Source of the DNA: Begonia masoniana
Lineage: Eukaryota; Streptophyta; Magnoliopsida; Cucurbitales; Begoniaceae
Direction of reading: 5' to 3'
NCBI GenBank assembly: GCA_022432975.1
Contig: CM039502.1
Coordinates: forward strand, 21,105,228 to 21,169,227
Length of the DNA: 64,000 bases
The notes beneath the pieces were generated by a model. The model did no database searches. It was not told the DNA's origin and worked only from the letters and a program-made list of their open reading frames with translations. How positions within the stretch are numbered: the stretch's first letter is position 1; each line of letters starts with the position of its first letter. The position numbers were made by a program, and so were the translations under genes. Of this stretch, positions 53,895 to 64,000 are shown one piece after another.

Positions 53895-56800
53895 TGTAAC
53901 GCCCGATTCTTTTTCAGGTTTTAGATTTTTAGCTATGCAATGACATTTTCGTAAATATGTCAAATTGAGCCCGTTTTACAAATGAGAAGTTTTATTGGAA
54001 CCCTATAAATAAATTGGACTATCTAGAGAAATGAGGGAATTTTTGAAGATGTAACGCCGATTTTACGAGATTTTGGTATTTCTCGTAATATAGGGGTATT
54101 TTAGTAAATATAGCAAATTAAGTCCGTTTTATGAACGGAAAGTTCTATTGGAATCCTTATAATTAATATGGATTTTAGGAGACATAAGGGAGTTTTAGGA
54201 ATTCAAATCGGTGGTAAAACGCCCAAGTTTTGTTTTTAACCCTATAGCGGTTTAATTCGTAAAAATAGTAAATTAAATCCGTTTGGGGAACGGAAGGTTT
54301 TATTAGAGTCCTAGGAATGAATTGGAATTATTGGTGAAGTAAGGAAGTTTTGGAGAAATCGAACCGATAGACGAACAATAGGATAAACGGAAGGTTGAAT
54401 GGAGGGGTAAATGAGTAATTATGCAAACCAAATTAATTAAAAAACACATTTCTCTTCTTCCTCTATAACTTAGCGATTTCCAGAGCCCTTTTTCTTTCCC
54501 TTCTCTCTGGCGATTCCATCTCCACGGCGATTCCTTCATCTTCCTCAACGATTTCTCCTCCAATCTTCAAGGGTTCACGTGGGGGAAAGAAAAAGAAAAC
54601 TCATTTGTTCTCTCTCTCTCTCTCCCTCTCTTAGCGAACGAGAACAGCCGACGAAGGCTTCTTCCCTCCAACGATTCTTCTCCGTTTTCTTCAAGACAAG
54701 GTTAGTTTTCTTTCAAATTTTAAGTGGGTTTTAGTTTTCTAAGCTAGAGGAAGGTATTGGTGTGGTTTTGGATGAGTTTTTGAGAGAGTTTCGAATTAAG
54801 GTTTTATGGTAGATGAGGGATGTACAAAAATTGAAGTTCTTGGTTAAATTTTCTTGATTTTTGGATAGTTATTGATACATTGATGGATATTGGTTGAATA
54901 TTGGTTGATGATTTAAGTGTGCAAAACTGGAAAATGTTAGGGCAGGTTCGGTTTTGCAAAATTTCGGATATTCTATTTAAGTTGGGTTGTTAAATAAATT
55001 TGGCCATTAAAAAATAGACACTCTAAGGTTTGCATAGCATCTTGAATCATCAAATTTGGACATATATTCAATTTATTACGAATTTTTGAAGTTGGATAAA
55101 AAAATTACGATTCAAAAACTGGCAGTTTCGGTTTTCTTGAGAACTGACTTAGCTCGTTATTTTTATTGGTTAAATAAATTGTTCCATTGGATAGGGGACT
55201 CTTAAAGGAGTTCATAACAACTTGAATCACTCGATTTCATTAAGAATTGATTTAGTTATGAATTTTCGAAGTTGTCGTGTAAAAACTGGAAAATTTCCGC
55301 GGTCAGTTCGGTTTTCGGTTTTCTGCCCCAATTCTGTTTTGTTTTGGTATAAATGGATGATTCCATGTTAAAATAGACATAATGAGGTTTCCAAAACAGG
55401 TTGTATCATTGAAAACAGATAAAAATTGAGAGAGTTACGACCGTTTGAAGTTTACCCAATTTTATAGTGTAAATCCGAAAATTCTGTGTGCGTTTTAAGT
55501 GTTTAATTTTGATGTCTTGATTAGGTTACTTGTGATTAGCAAAAGTAAGGCCAAAGACTTTCAAGCTCAAATTTGCTAAGGACCCGAGGTAAGTTCTCGT
55601 AACTTACTGTGGCCGATTGGCCTACATCATAAGTCGAGTTTTGATGTTGAGAATTATTTGGTGATATTTATGTTTATATACTTTGGTTGGGTAGTTTAGG
55701 GTTAGTTGCTTTATAGGTTATGCTTGTATTTTTTGATGGTATGCACGATGTATGTCTATGTTATGCTTTTATTGTCATGCATCACTGTTTTATAAAAGTC
55801 ATGAAAAATGGATTTATGCATGGATTTCATGAAATGAAAGGAAATGTGATGACTTGAAATGAGACGACTAAAATGAGATGACTATGACGACTAAAATGAG
55901 ATGACTATGACGATAGAAATGAGACGACTGAAATGAGACGACTATCTGATAAATTAAACGAATGCATGATCTGATAAATGAATGCACGATCTGATAAATG
56001 AAATGAATGCAAGGAAATTTATAAAAATTGCATATACATGTTCATGCATTGTCATTTACGTAGAATTTACTGAGATTTATTCTCATAGGTGTCTCTATGG
56101 TGTAGGTGAACCCGAAACAGGTGAGGAAGACGTTCCTCCTTTAGATGATCACACTGGTTGAAGAAGAATGCCCGTGGGAGTGCGCTGGCGCAGTTGGTGC
56201 CATTTTGACCAGTGGGGATGTAGGTAAACATTTTGAGGGTTGAATAGTTAAATCGTAAGAAAAATTGTATAGATTGAACATATTAGAATGCTTGGATCTG
56301 ATTAGTTGATACGTTCACATTTTGATATTTTTAAACGTTTTGGAAACTATTTTATAAACCACTTGATGATTTTGAACAGGAGGAAACGTTTAGTTTTAAA
56401 CGGATCCACGCAGTTTGTTTTTATGAAATAGGGTTATGTTTTAAATGTGCTTTGAGTCGTTTATGTTGGGTGATTGGTATAGTGGGAAATGGGTAGGATT
56501 ATGAGTGGGTTTATGATGATATGGTTTAGTGGGTGTGTTAGTATGCAGGGAAAAGAATGAAGGAAGTGAAGGATAAAGGAAAAGAGAGGAGGCAGGTGAT
56601 CGCCACTCTCTGGGAATTCCAGAGAGTGTGGCGACTGATCGCCCAAGGGTGGGCGATCGATCGCCTAGGTGATCGATCGTGGGCGATCAATCTCCTGAGG
56701 TGGGGGCGATCGATCGCCCCTATTGATTTGGCTCGAATGACATTTTTGTCCCCGCTTCGATTTTAATTGTTTAAAATGATTTTAATAGTTATGTTTCAAT

Positions 56801-56941
56801 TGTTTAATATCTGTTTGAAGTATTGTTTAAATAGTTTAACAAATTAGACTTAAATGATTTTACAAACAATGTTCCGCATAAACTGTGAAATAAAACGAAA
56901 AATTTATACGGTAAAATTAGGATACGGGTAAGATCGTTACA
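53895..56941 (+). repeat. Element D right LTR (complete, 3,047 bp)
   Basis: TGTAACGCCC to GATCGTTACA. The first about 160 and next about 230 bases include two or three related U3 segments (repeated GTCCGTTTTA(T/C) AAtGag/AACGGAAAGTT motifs at about 53970, 54123 and 54280). A (TC)n tract is near 54610-54630. Donor 54701, acceptor 55524, mini-exon 55525-55588, donor 55589, GGCCGATTGGCC block 55610-55628, minisatellite 55850-56000, acceptor 56105, palindrome and GGGCGATCGATCG array 56598-56722. Confidence 0.92.
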
Positions 56942-57585
56942 GCCATGAACCTACTAATCAAGCTTACTCCATACATCAGATCTGGTTGAGTGGCTATGAG
57001 GTACATGAGGCTTCCAACTGCTTGTTTAAACATGGTGGCATCTACTCCATCTCCTGCCTCATCTTCTGACAATCGTGTTCCGGGAATAATAGGATTCTTC
57101 ACGGAGTTGCTGCTTCCCATGCCGAATCTTTAAAGGACTTCTCGAGCATATCTTCTTTGGCAGATAAATATTCCAGCTTCATTCTATATAACTTCAATTC
57201 CCAGAAAGTATTTCATCATTCCCAAGTCAGACATATCAAATTCTCTCATCATTGAACTTTTGAATTTATCACACATACTTTTATTGCCTCCAGTAAAGAT
57301 GAGATCATCTACATAAAGATTAACAATAAGTATGTTACCTCCTTCTTTCTTGGTAAATAAGGTGTGGTCGCTGGAACATTTTTCAAACCCTTCACGCATA
57401 AAATATGCTTCTATCTTGTTGTACCAAGCCCTTGGTGCCTGTTTAAGGCCATACAATGCCTTCTTCAATCTGTAAACCTTGTCTTCTTTTCCTTTTTTGA
57501 TAAACCCTTTTGGTTGTTCAATGAAAACTTCTTCTTCAAGTTCTCTATGAAGAAATGCACTCTTCACATCAAGTTGAAATATTTC
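56942..57585 (-). pseudogene. Copia element 3 reverse transcriptase, central and C-terminal part
   Basis: Frames at 57184-57567 and 56942-57120 give MKSAFLHRELEEEVFIEQPK, YRLKKALYGLKQAPRAWYNK, the catalytic NLYVDDLIFTGGN (57290-57330) and MKYFLGIEVI, then after a stop GSLMYLIATQPDLMYGVSLI. The domain ends at the element D border, so the RNase H domain is lost. Confidence 0.9.
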
Positions 57586-58191
57586 TCATTCATATTGAGC
57601 TGCAAGTGCAAGAATTAGACGTATCGTATCAAGTCTAGCCACTGGTGCAAAAACTTCTGTGTAGTCTATTCCATATCCTTGTGCATATCCTTTTGCCACC
57701 AATCTTGCTTTGTGTTTTTCTACTTCTCCACTTTCATTGAGTTTGGTTTTGAAAACCCACTTAACTCCAATTGGCTTGACTCCTATCGGTAGATCTGTTA
57801 GCTCCCATGTGTTGTTCTTCTCTATAGCCTTCATCTCAACTTTCATTGCCTCTTGCCACTTTATGCTTATGTGTGCTTCTTCGAAGGAGAATGGATCATT
57901 TTCGCTTTCAGCCATCAGCATCATGAGATTTTCTTCTTCTTCAGACAAATCAGCCCTTGTCACATAATCTGTCATCCATGTTGGTTCTCTTCTAGCTCTT
58001 GTGGCCCTCCCTTGAACTGGACTTTCTTGATCAGTGTTGCTTTCCTCACTTGCAGGTGATTTGATTCCACTTGAGCTGCCACCACCATCTTCATTTTCTT
58101 CTTGCTCAACTTCTTCTTCTTCAAGATTGTCTTCTTCATCTTCACACACTAACACATCAACTTTCCTTTCTTCATCGGTTCTGCCCCAATC
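57586..58191 (-). pseudogene. Copia element 3 integrase-RT linker and RT N terminus
   Basis: 57586-58155 reads an acidic linker (Glu-rich, EEEEVEQEENEDGG type) then WQEAMKVEMKAIEKNNTWEL, GVKWVFKTKLNESGEVEKHK and GYAQGYGIDYTEVFAPVARL, the standard copia RT N-terminal blocks. A shift separates it from the catalytic part. Confidence 0.88.
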
Positions 58192-59230
58192 TCAGCTTCT
58201 CTCTTCTTCGAACACCACATCTCTACTTATAATGATTTTCTTGGAAATATGATCAAATAATTTGTAAGCTTTTGATTCATCACTAACTTCTAAGAAGACA
58301 CACATCTTACTCTTATCCTCAAGCTTGGTTCTTCTTTGATATGGTATATGAACATGAGCCACACACCCGAAGACTCGAAAATATTCCACTGTAGGCCTCA
58401 CATTACTCCATGCTTCTTCGGGAATTGTATTTTCTATTGCTGAAGTTGAACTTCGATTCTGCACATGCACACACCATTTCACAGCTTCTGGCCAAAATAC
58501 CTTCGGAACTTGCCTTTCGTTCAATACAGCCCTCACACCATTCATAATCGTCCTATTTTTCCTCTCAGCGACTCCGTTTTGTTTAGGAGTATAAGCCACT
58601 GTTAATTTCCTTCTAATGCCTTAAGTTTTGCAAAATTCTTCAAACTCATGTGAAGTGAATTCACCACCTCTATCTGTTCTTAAGCAAGCAATGTGTCCAC
58701 CAACTTCTTTTTCAACACTAATTTTGTTGTTCTTGAAATTTTGAAATACTTCAGATTTCTCATGTAAGAAATAAACCTAAGTTTTACGTGAGAAATCATC
58801 TATAAAGATTAAAATATACCTCTTGTTGCTGTTTGAGGAAGGCTTGAGAGGACCACATATGTCAGCATGCACGAGTTGTAGTTTCTTTGAGGCTCTCCAC
58901 ATGCTTTTCTTTGGGATTGATCTTCTATGTTGTTTTCCCATCAAACAAGTAGTGCAAGTCTTCTTTGGGAACTTCAGATTTGGTAAGCAAGCTACCAAGT
59001 GTTTTTTGAGACAATGTATTGAGTCCCTTGTGATTAAGGTGCCCAAACCGGCAGTTCCACAGGTGAACTTCTTTTTCTGTCTCTAGCTCCATTTGCAGGC
59101 ACATGATCTCCTTTGGTGCTACAGTGGCTAACACATAAAATATTCTATTTCCACTCATATTAGTTTGCATGATTAAACCCTTCCTAGAATGAAATACTTT
59201 ACATGTTCCATTCGGAATCAAAATTGTCAA
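58192..59230 (-). pseudogene. Copia element 3 integrase
   Basis: 58777-59230 contains the GAG-pre-integrase segment with HHCC pattern (HLWNCRFGHLNHKGL ... CTTCLMGKQ) and the first part of the core (HADICGPLKPSSNSNKRYIL, FIDDFSRKT). 58600-58776 is broken. 58192-58599 continues with AYTPKQNGVAERKNRTIMNG (catalytic Glu region) and the SH3-like C-terminal part (FGCVAHVHIPYQRRTKLEDK). Several stops and shifts make it non-functional. Confidence 0.87.
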
Positions 59231-59372
59231 TCCTTTTTCTTGAAGCTGTCCTAAGCTAAGCAGATTATTCTTAAGCTAGAACAAAGTAGACATCTGAAAT
59301 TACTTGAGTGACACCATTAACTTGCATTTTTACACTTCCTTTTGCTACCACATTTATTGTCATGTCATTCTT

Positions 59373-60371
59373 TCATTTCACAGTTTGGCAAAGACCTTCT
59401 TCTAAATTAAAGAACCAACCTTTGTTTCCTGTCATGTGGTTGCTACATCCTGAATCCAAGAACCAGACCTCCTCTTGTCCGGTTTGGTGCATATCCATGT
59501 GTGACATCAACAAGAGTTCCTCTTCTTCCATCTCTGCATAGTTTGCCTTTTTCTCCCATTCTGGACATTCATGTTGAAAATGTTCAGGCTTATGACACTT
59601 GAAGCATTCGATAATTACTTTGTTTAGGGACTGTCTCCCATGTCCTCTTCTTCTTCCACCTCTAGAGAAGGCTCTTCCTCCTCTTCCTCTTCCAATACTG
59701 TCATCATGAGCAACTTTCAACAATTGTTCCTCCACTTGATGTCCTTGCATCCTTTGTTCATGAACAAGAAGACTTCCATGAAGTTCATCAATGGTTAAGA
59801 TGCTTAAATCATTTGACTCTTCTATCGAACATACAATATAATTGAATTTAGAAGTCAATGATCTAAGTATCTTACTGAGCACCGTACTTTGCTCCATGTT
59901 TTCACCATTTGATTTCATCTTGTTCACCACACTGAGGGTTCTTCCTATAAAGCTGTCAACCTTCTCTCCTTCGTTCATAGCAAGCAGCTCAAACTCTCTT
60001 CTCAGAGCTTGAAGTTGTGCCCTCTTCACCTTTGTGGAACCTTGGTACTTCTACCGCATTGACACCAAGATTGCATTCAATGTCTCTTTGTCAAGAATTG
60101 TCTCCAGAATTTCTCTATCAATAGCCTGGAATAAAAAATTCTTAACCTTCAAATCCTTGAGCTTGGCTTCCTCCACGCTTTTTCTCTGTGCTTCACTCGT
60201 TGGTGCAGTTCCAATTGCCGGCGTCGGTATTCCTTCGTCTACAAGACTCAACAGCTCTTTGCTTCTCAGAAAGTTTTCCATCATCATTGACCAATAATCA
60301 TAATGACCGTCAAATTTTGGAATAGCTGGTTGCACGAACTTTTCTGATATTTTATTTGTAGACTCACACAC
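59373..60371 (-). pseudogene. Copia element 3 Gag and protease start
   Basis: 60051-60371 starts MCESTNKISEKFVQPAIPKF, the DUF4219-like N terminus; 59373-60029 continues with the UBN2 region (LQALRREFELLAMNEGEKVD), a knuckle CFKCHKPEHFQHEC (about 59562-59608) and the protease site WFLDSGCSNHMTG (about 59430-59470). A stop near 60050 splits Gag. The region from 59231 to 59372 is a degraded protease remainder. Confidence 0.9.
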
Positions 60372-60400
60372 TGCTCACTCACAATCAGACCCCTTGCGAA

Positions 60401-60412
60401 GCTCTGATACCA
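60401..60412 (-). promoter_or_regulatory. Primer binding site of copia element 3
   Basis: The minus strand reads TGGTATCAGAGC, a perfect initiator tRNA-Met PBS. LTR sequence begins immediately to its right on the plus strand (about 60413-60480). Confidence 0.88.
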
Positions 60413-60480
60413 AATATAGAAATTAAAATGAAATAACACATGAAATGGAAGGGAATAGAATATTATTCTTGAAATGAACA

Positions 60481-63400
60481 TGTAATACCCAGTTATACGG
60501 ACTCATATATTATATTATTATTATATTATTGGATGACATTTTTATATTTATGTCGAATCAGGTCCGTTTCACGAAAAGAAAGCGTCATTACGATCCTATC
60601 GATTAATAGGAATTTTAAGAAAATTATGGGAATTTTCGGAGATTAAACGCTATATTCCGAGTAATTACATTTCTCGTAACATAAAGAATGTTTTAATAAA
60701 AATAGTAAACGAGGTCCGAATTGCGAACGGACAGTTTCAATAAATCCCAAATAATGAATAGGAGTTATTGGCGAAATATGAAAAGTTGGAAAAGTCGAGT
60801 CGTTGGCCGATTAACGAAACGAAGGACGAAATATATATATATAACTAAGGAAGGGGCATTTTAGTAATTTGTCAAACCAAAATTATAAAATCAACACAAA
60901 TCTCTCTCTCCCTCATTTTCTTCTTCTTCCCTGTTTTCACAAAACGCCAGAGGCGATTTTGTTCCTTCTCCCTCACGGCCGCTTCATTTCCGAACTCCGA
61001 TTTGAGCTCCGATCGTTTCGGTTTCTTCGTGATTTCTCCTCCAATCGACGTTCTAGGTATGAACCTACAATCGTAGAGCTTTTATTTTGAGTTTTTCGAA
61101 GTTTAATCAATTAGGGTTTCGTTTAGGGTTTCGATAAAAATGTCGATTTAGGGTCCGAAATTAATAGTTTGATTATGATTAACGATATAAATGACGTATT
61201 GAACGTTATAGGACGAAGTTGGAACGATTCGTGAAAAATGTTAGAAATCGTAAAATTCGGGATTTTTGAATAAACTCGTAATTTGGATTTTTCAGGTGCC
61301 AAGCGTAAATTGCTCAGTAAAATAGTGCAACGAATCGAATTATAGCTTTAGGAAATTCTTTAGTTAAGGTTTTGTTGATTTGGACGTTTAGAAGTTTAAA
61401 CTCGTTTTAACGATAAACGTTGTGAATTGCTTAGGTAAAACAGTGCTCGTGGACGGAGCTTGAGCCGCTTTGGACACGAGGTAAGTTCTCGTGATCTTCT
61501 CTGGCCGATTGGCCTACACCGTACGTCGAATGTCGTCTCGAGGAATTTTGGAGATGCGTATGTTTATTTGTTTTGGTTGGGTAGACAGGTTTAGTTGTTT
61601 TATCGGTTATAGGTTGTGTGTTTTATAGTCCTGATGGTATATATGTTATTGTTTACCTTATGGCATATTGAACTGTTCACGCATCACGTGCATTGTTTTA
61701 AAGATAACGTAAAGAATAAATTGGGCCGCAAGGCATACAGTTTAAAATCGGCCGTAAGGCTTACAGTTCACCGGCCGCAAGGCTTACAGTTCACCGGCCG
61801 CAAGGCTTACAGTTCACCGGCCGCAAGGCTTACAGTTCACCGGCCGCAAGGCTTACAGTTCACCGGCCGCAAGGCTTACAGTTCACCGGCCGCAAGGCTT
61901 ACAGTTCACCGGCCGCAAGGCTTACAGTTCACCGGCCGCAAGGCTTACAGTTCACCGGCCGCAAGGCTTACAGTTCACCGGCCGCAAGGCTTACAGTTCA
62001 CCGGCCGCAAGGCTTACAGTTCACCGGCCGCAAGGCTTACAGTTCACCGGCCGCAAGGCTTACAGTTCACCGGCCGCAAGGCTTACAGTTCACCGGCCGC
62101 AAGGCTTACAGTTCACCGGCCGCAAGGCTTACAGTTCACCGGCCGCAAGGCTTACAGTTCACCGGCCGCAAGGCTTACAGTTCACCGGCCGCAAGGCTTA
62201 CAGTTCACCGGCCGCAAGGCTTACAGTTCACCGGCCGCAAGGCTTACAGTTCACCGGCCGCAAGGCTTACAGTTCACCGGCCGCAAGGCTTACAGTTCAC
62301 CGGCCGCAAGGCTTACAGTTCACCGGCCGCAAGGCTTACAGTTCACCGGCCGCAAGGCTTACAGTTCACCGGCCGCAAGGCTTACAGTTCACCGGCCGCA
62401 AGGCTTACAGTTCACCGGCCGCAAGGCTTACAGTTCACCGGCCGCAAGGCTTACAGTTCACCGGCCGCAAGGCTTACAGTTCACCGGCCGCAAGGCTTAC
62501 AGTTCACCGGCCGCAAGGCTTACAGTTCACCGGCCGCAAGGCTTACAGTTCACCGGCCGCAAGGCTTACAGTTCACCGGCCGCAAGGCTTACAGTTCACC
62601 GGCCGCAAGGCTTACAGTTCACCGGCCGCAAGGCTTACAGTTCACCGGCCGCAAGGCTTACAGTTCACCGGCCGCAAGGCTTACAGTTCACCGGCCGCAA
62701 GGCTTACAGTTCACCGGCCGCAAGGCTTACAGTTCACCGGCCGCAAGGCTTACAGTTCACCGGCCGCAAGGCTTACAGTTCACCGGCCGCAAGGCTTACA
62801 GTTCACCGGCCGCAAGGCTTACAGTTCACCGGCCGCAAGGCTTACAGTTCACCGGCCGCAAGGCTTACAGTTCACCGGCCGCAAGGCTTACAGTTCACCG
62901 GCCGCAAGGCTTACAGTTCACCGGCCGCAAGGCTTACAGTTCACCGGCCGCAAGGCTTACAGTTCACCGGCCGCAAGGCTTACAGTTCACCGGCCGCAAG
63001 GCTTACAGTTCACCGGCCGCAAGGCTTACAGTTCACCGGCCGCAAGGCTTACAGTTCACCGGCCGCAAGGCTTACAGTTCACCGGCCGCAAGGCTTACAG
63101 TTCACCGGCCGCAAGGCTTACAGTTCACCGGCCGCAAGGCTTACAGTTCACCGGCCGCAAGGCTTACAGTTCACCGGCCGCAAGGCTTACAGTTCACCGG
63201 CCGCAAGGCTTACAGTTCACCGGCCGCAAGGCTTACAGTTCACCGGCCGCAAGGCTTACAGTTCACCGGCCGCAAGGCTTACAGTTCACCGGCCGCAAGG
63301 CTTACAGTTCACCGGCCGCAAGGCTTACAGTTCACCGGCCGCAAGGCTTACAGTTCACCGGCCGCAAGGCTTACAGTTCACCGGCCGCAAGGCTTACAGT

Positions 63401-64000
63401 TCACCGGCCGCAAGGCTTACAGTTCACCGGCCGCAAGGCTTACAGTTCACCGGCCGCAAGGCTTACAGTTCACCGGCCGCAAGGCTTACAGTTCACCGGC
63501 CGCAAGGCTTACAGTTCACCGGCCGCAAGGCTTACAGTTCACCGGCCGCAAGGCTTACAGTTCACCGGCCGCAAGGCTTACAGTTCACCGGCCGCAAGGC
63601 TTACAGTTCACCGGCCGCAAGGCTTACAGTTCACCGGCCGCAAGGCTTACAGTTCACCGGCCGCAAGGCTTACAGTTCACCGGCCGCAAGGCTTACAGTT
63701 CACCGGCCGCAAGGCTTACAGTTCACCGGCCGCAAGGCTTACAGTTCACCGGCCGCAAGGCTTACAGTTCACCGGCCGCAAGGCTTACAGTTCACCGGCC
63801 GCAAGGCTTACAGTTCACCGGCCGCAAGGCTTACAGTTCACCGGCCGCAAGGCTTACAGTTCACCGGCCGCAAGGCTTACAGTTCACCGGCCGCAAGGCT
63901 TACAGTTCACCGGCCGCAAGGCTTACAGTTCACCGGCCGCAAGGCTTACAGTTCACCGGCCGCAAGGCTTACAGTTCACCGGCCGCAAGGCTTACAGTTC
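60481..64000 (+). mobile_element. Tekay-type LTR (LTR E) with expanded minisatellite, runs off the window
   Basis: It starts TGTAATACCC at 60481 within the copia 3 LTR (flank GAACA). It aligns with solo B: AAAGAAAGCGTCATTACGAT block, TATA (about 60830-60842), donor 61057 (CTAG|GTATGA), acceptor 61434 (TTAG), mini-exon 61435-61480, donor 61481 (GAG|GTAAGT), GGCCGATTGGCC block 61502-61520. From about 61726 the minisatellite occupies the rest of the window, so acceptor 2 and the LTR end are not visible. Confidence 0.9.
61726..64000 (+). repeat. 23-bp tandem minisatellite inside LTR E
   Basis: Unit GGCCGCAAGGCTTACAGTTC+ACC (23 bp). The first units are irregular (GGGCCGCAAGGCATACAGTTT, then a GTAAGGC variant near 61750). 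From about 61773 the array looks uniform to the window end, about 97 units. It occupies the same place as the AGGCCGAAAGGC units in solo B (33436-33525) and the gypsy array LTRs, so it is an amplified form of the LTR minisatellite. Confidence 0.97.

Larger units (their letters stand above)
39495..56941 (+). mobile_element. Gag-only Ty3/gypsy element (element D), left LTR truncated
   Basis: Left LTR 39495-41787 (truncated), PBS, a gag related to Tekay/Del, about 1.9 kb with no recognisable pol, PPT, and a full right LTR 53895-56941. A younger element (42466-51430, TSD ATCCC) sits inside gag. The left LTR lacks the first about 750 bp present at 53895-54643, and the flanks differ (copia 2 on the left, copia 3 on the right), so the original TSD cannot be tested. 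Confidence 0.85.
56942..60480 (-). mobile_element. Ty1/copia element 3 (3'-truncated)
   Basis: Minus strand: LTR start, PBS, gag, protease, integrase, RT, in copia order. The RT is cut at 56942 by the end of element D, and RNase H and the 3' LTR are missing. Its LTR is interrupted at 60481 by a Tekay-type LTR. The Gag and RT differ clearly from copia 1 and 2, so it belongs to another lineage (possibly Tork- or TAR-like; I cannot decide). Confidence 0.88.

Noticed and set aside
61726..64000. Possible CRISPR array (short repeats at the window end)
   Set aside because: The 23-bp units are head-to-tail with no unique spacers, the context is a plant LTR, and there are no cas genes.

Overview
The window is plant nuclear DNA from a repeat-dense intergenic region, most likely an angiosperm. 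The evidence is SIRE-type and other Ty1/copia elements, Tekay/Del-like Ty3/gypsy chromoviruses with 2.3-3 kb LTRs, a Cassandra TRIM whose LTRs carry a 5S rRNA-like segment, and a Pack-MULE-like element holding a piece of an AP2/ERF (DREB) gene. I see no intact host gene. Everything I could assign is mobile DNA, and most insertions could be bounded by target-site duplications (TSDs).

Left nest (1-24,345). A SIRE-like copia element (minus strand, 3' end beyond the left edge) is the outermost host. A Cassandra element sits in its 5' LTR (TSD CAAGG, 3918-3922 and 23568-23572). Cassandra is a three-LTR, two-internal-domain multimer. Its third LTR was hit twice: by a 17.1 kb Tekay-like gypsy array, itself LTR-internal-LTR-internal-LTR (4821-21955, TSD CGGTA), and by a 1.3 kb solo-LTR-like element (22226-23515, TSD CGGCC).

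Middle (24,346-30,570). AT-rich DNA holds a Tekay-type solo LTR (25439-27981, TSD TCACT), perhaps nested in an older LTR. It also holds a Pack-MULE-like element (28587-29724, 9-bp TSD TAATTAAAA) with the C-terminal part of a DREB A-4/TINY-like factor, unassigned AT-rich DNA with a paired G-box palindrome, and a fragment of the copia-3 LTR family.

Second copia (30,571-39,498, minus). This has a 3' LTR, polypurine tract, an extra env-position gene resembling the putative plant transposon protein family, and RT/RNase H. It is interrupted by a solo Tekay-type LTR (32145-34710, TSD TACTA) and a second solo-LTR-like element (36224-37960, TSD ATATA). Its pol stops abruptly at a junction inside another gypsy LTR.

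Gag-only gypsy and its young passenger (39,495-56,941, plus). The left LTR is truncated, gag is broken, there is no recognisable pol, and the right LTR is complete. A nearly intact, very young Tekay-like element (42466-51430, TSD ATCCC) lies in gag. Its two 2,256-bp LTRs differ at about four positions, its polyprotein is broken by one amber codon, and it lacks the Gag zinc knuckle.

Right end (56,942-64,000). A truncated third copia element (minus) has its 5' LTR interrupted by a Tekay-type LTR from 60481. Inside that LTR a 23-bp minisatellite expands to at least 2.2 kb and runs off the window.

Across all the long gypsy LTRs I see one shared design: a TATA box, two successive intron-like segments with consensus splice ends around a 45-64 nt mini-exon, a conserved GGCCGATTGGCC block just after the second donor, a hypervariable minisatellite inside the second intron-like segment, and a second hypervariable array near the LTR 3' end. 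This shared leader design is the most interesting signal in the window.
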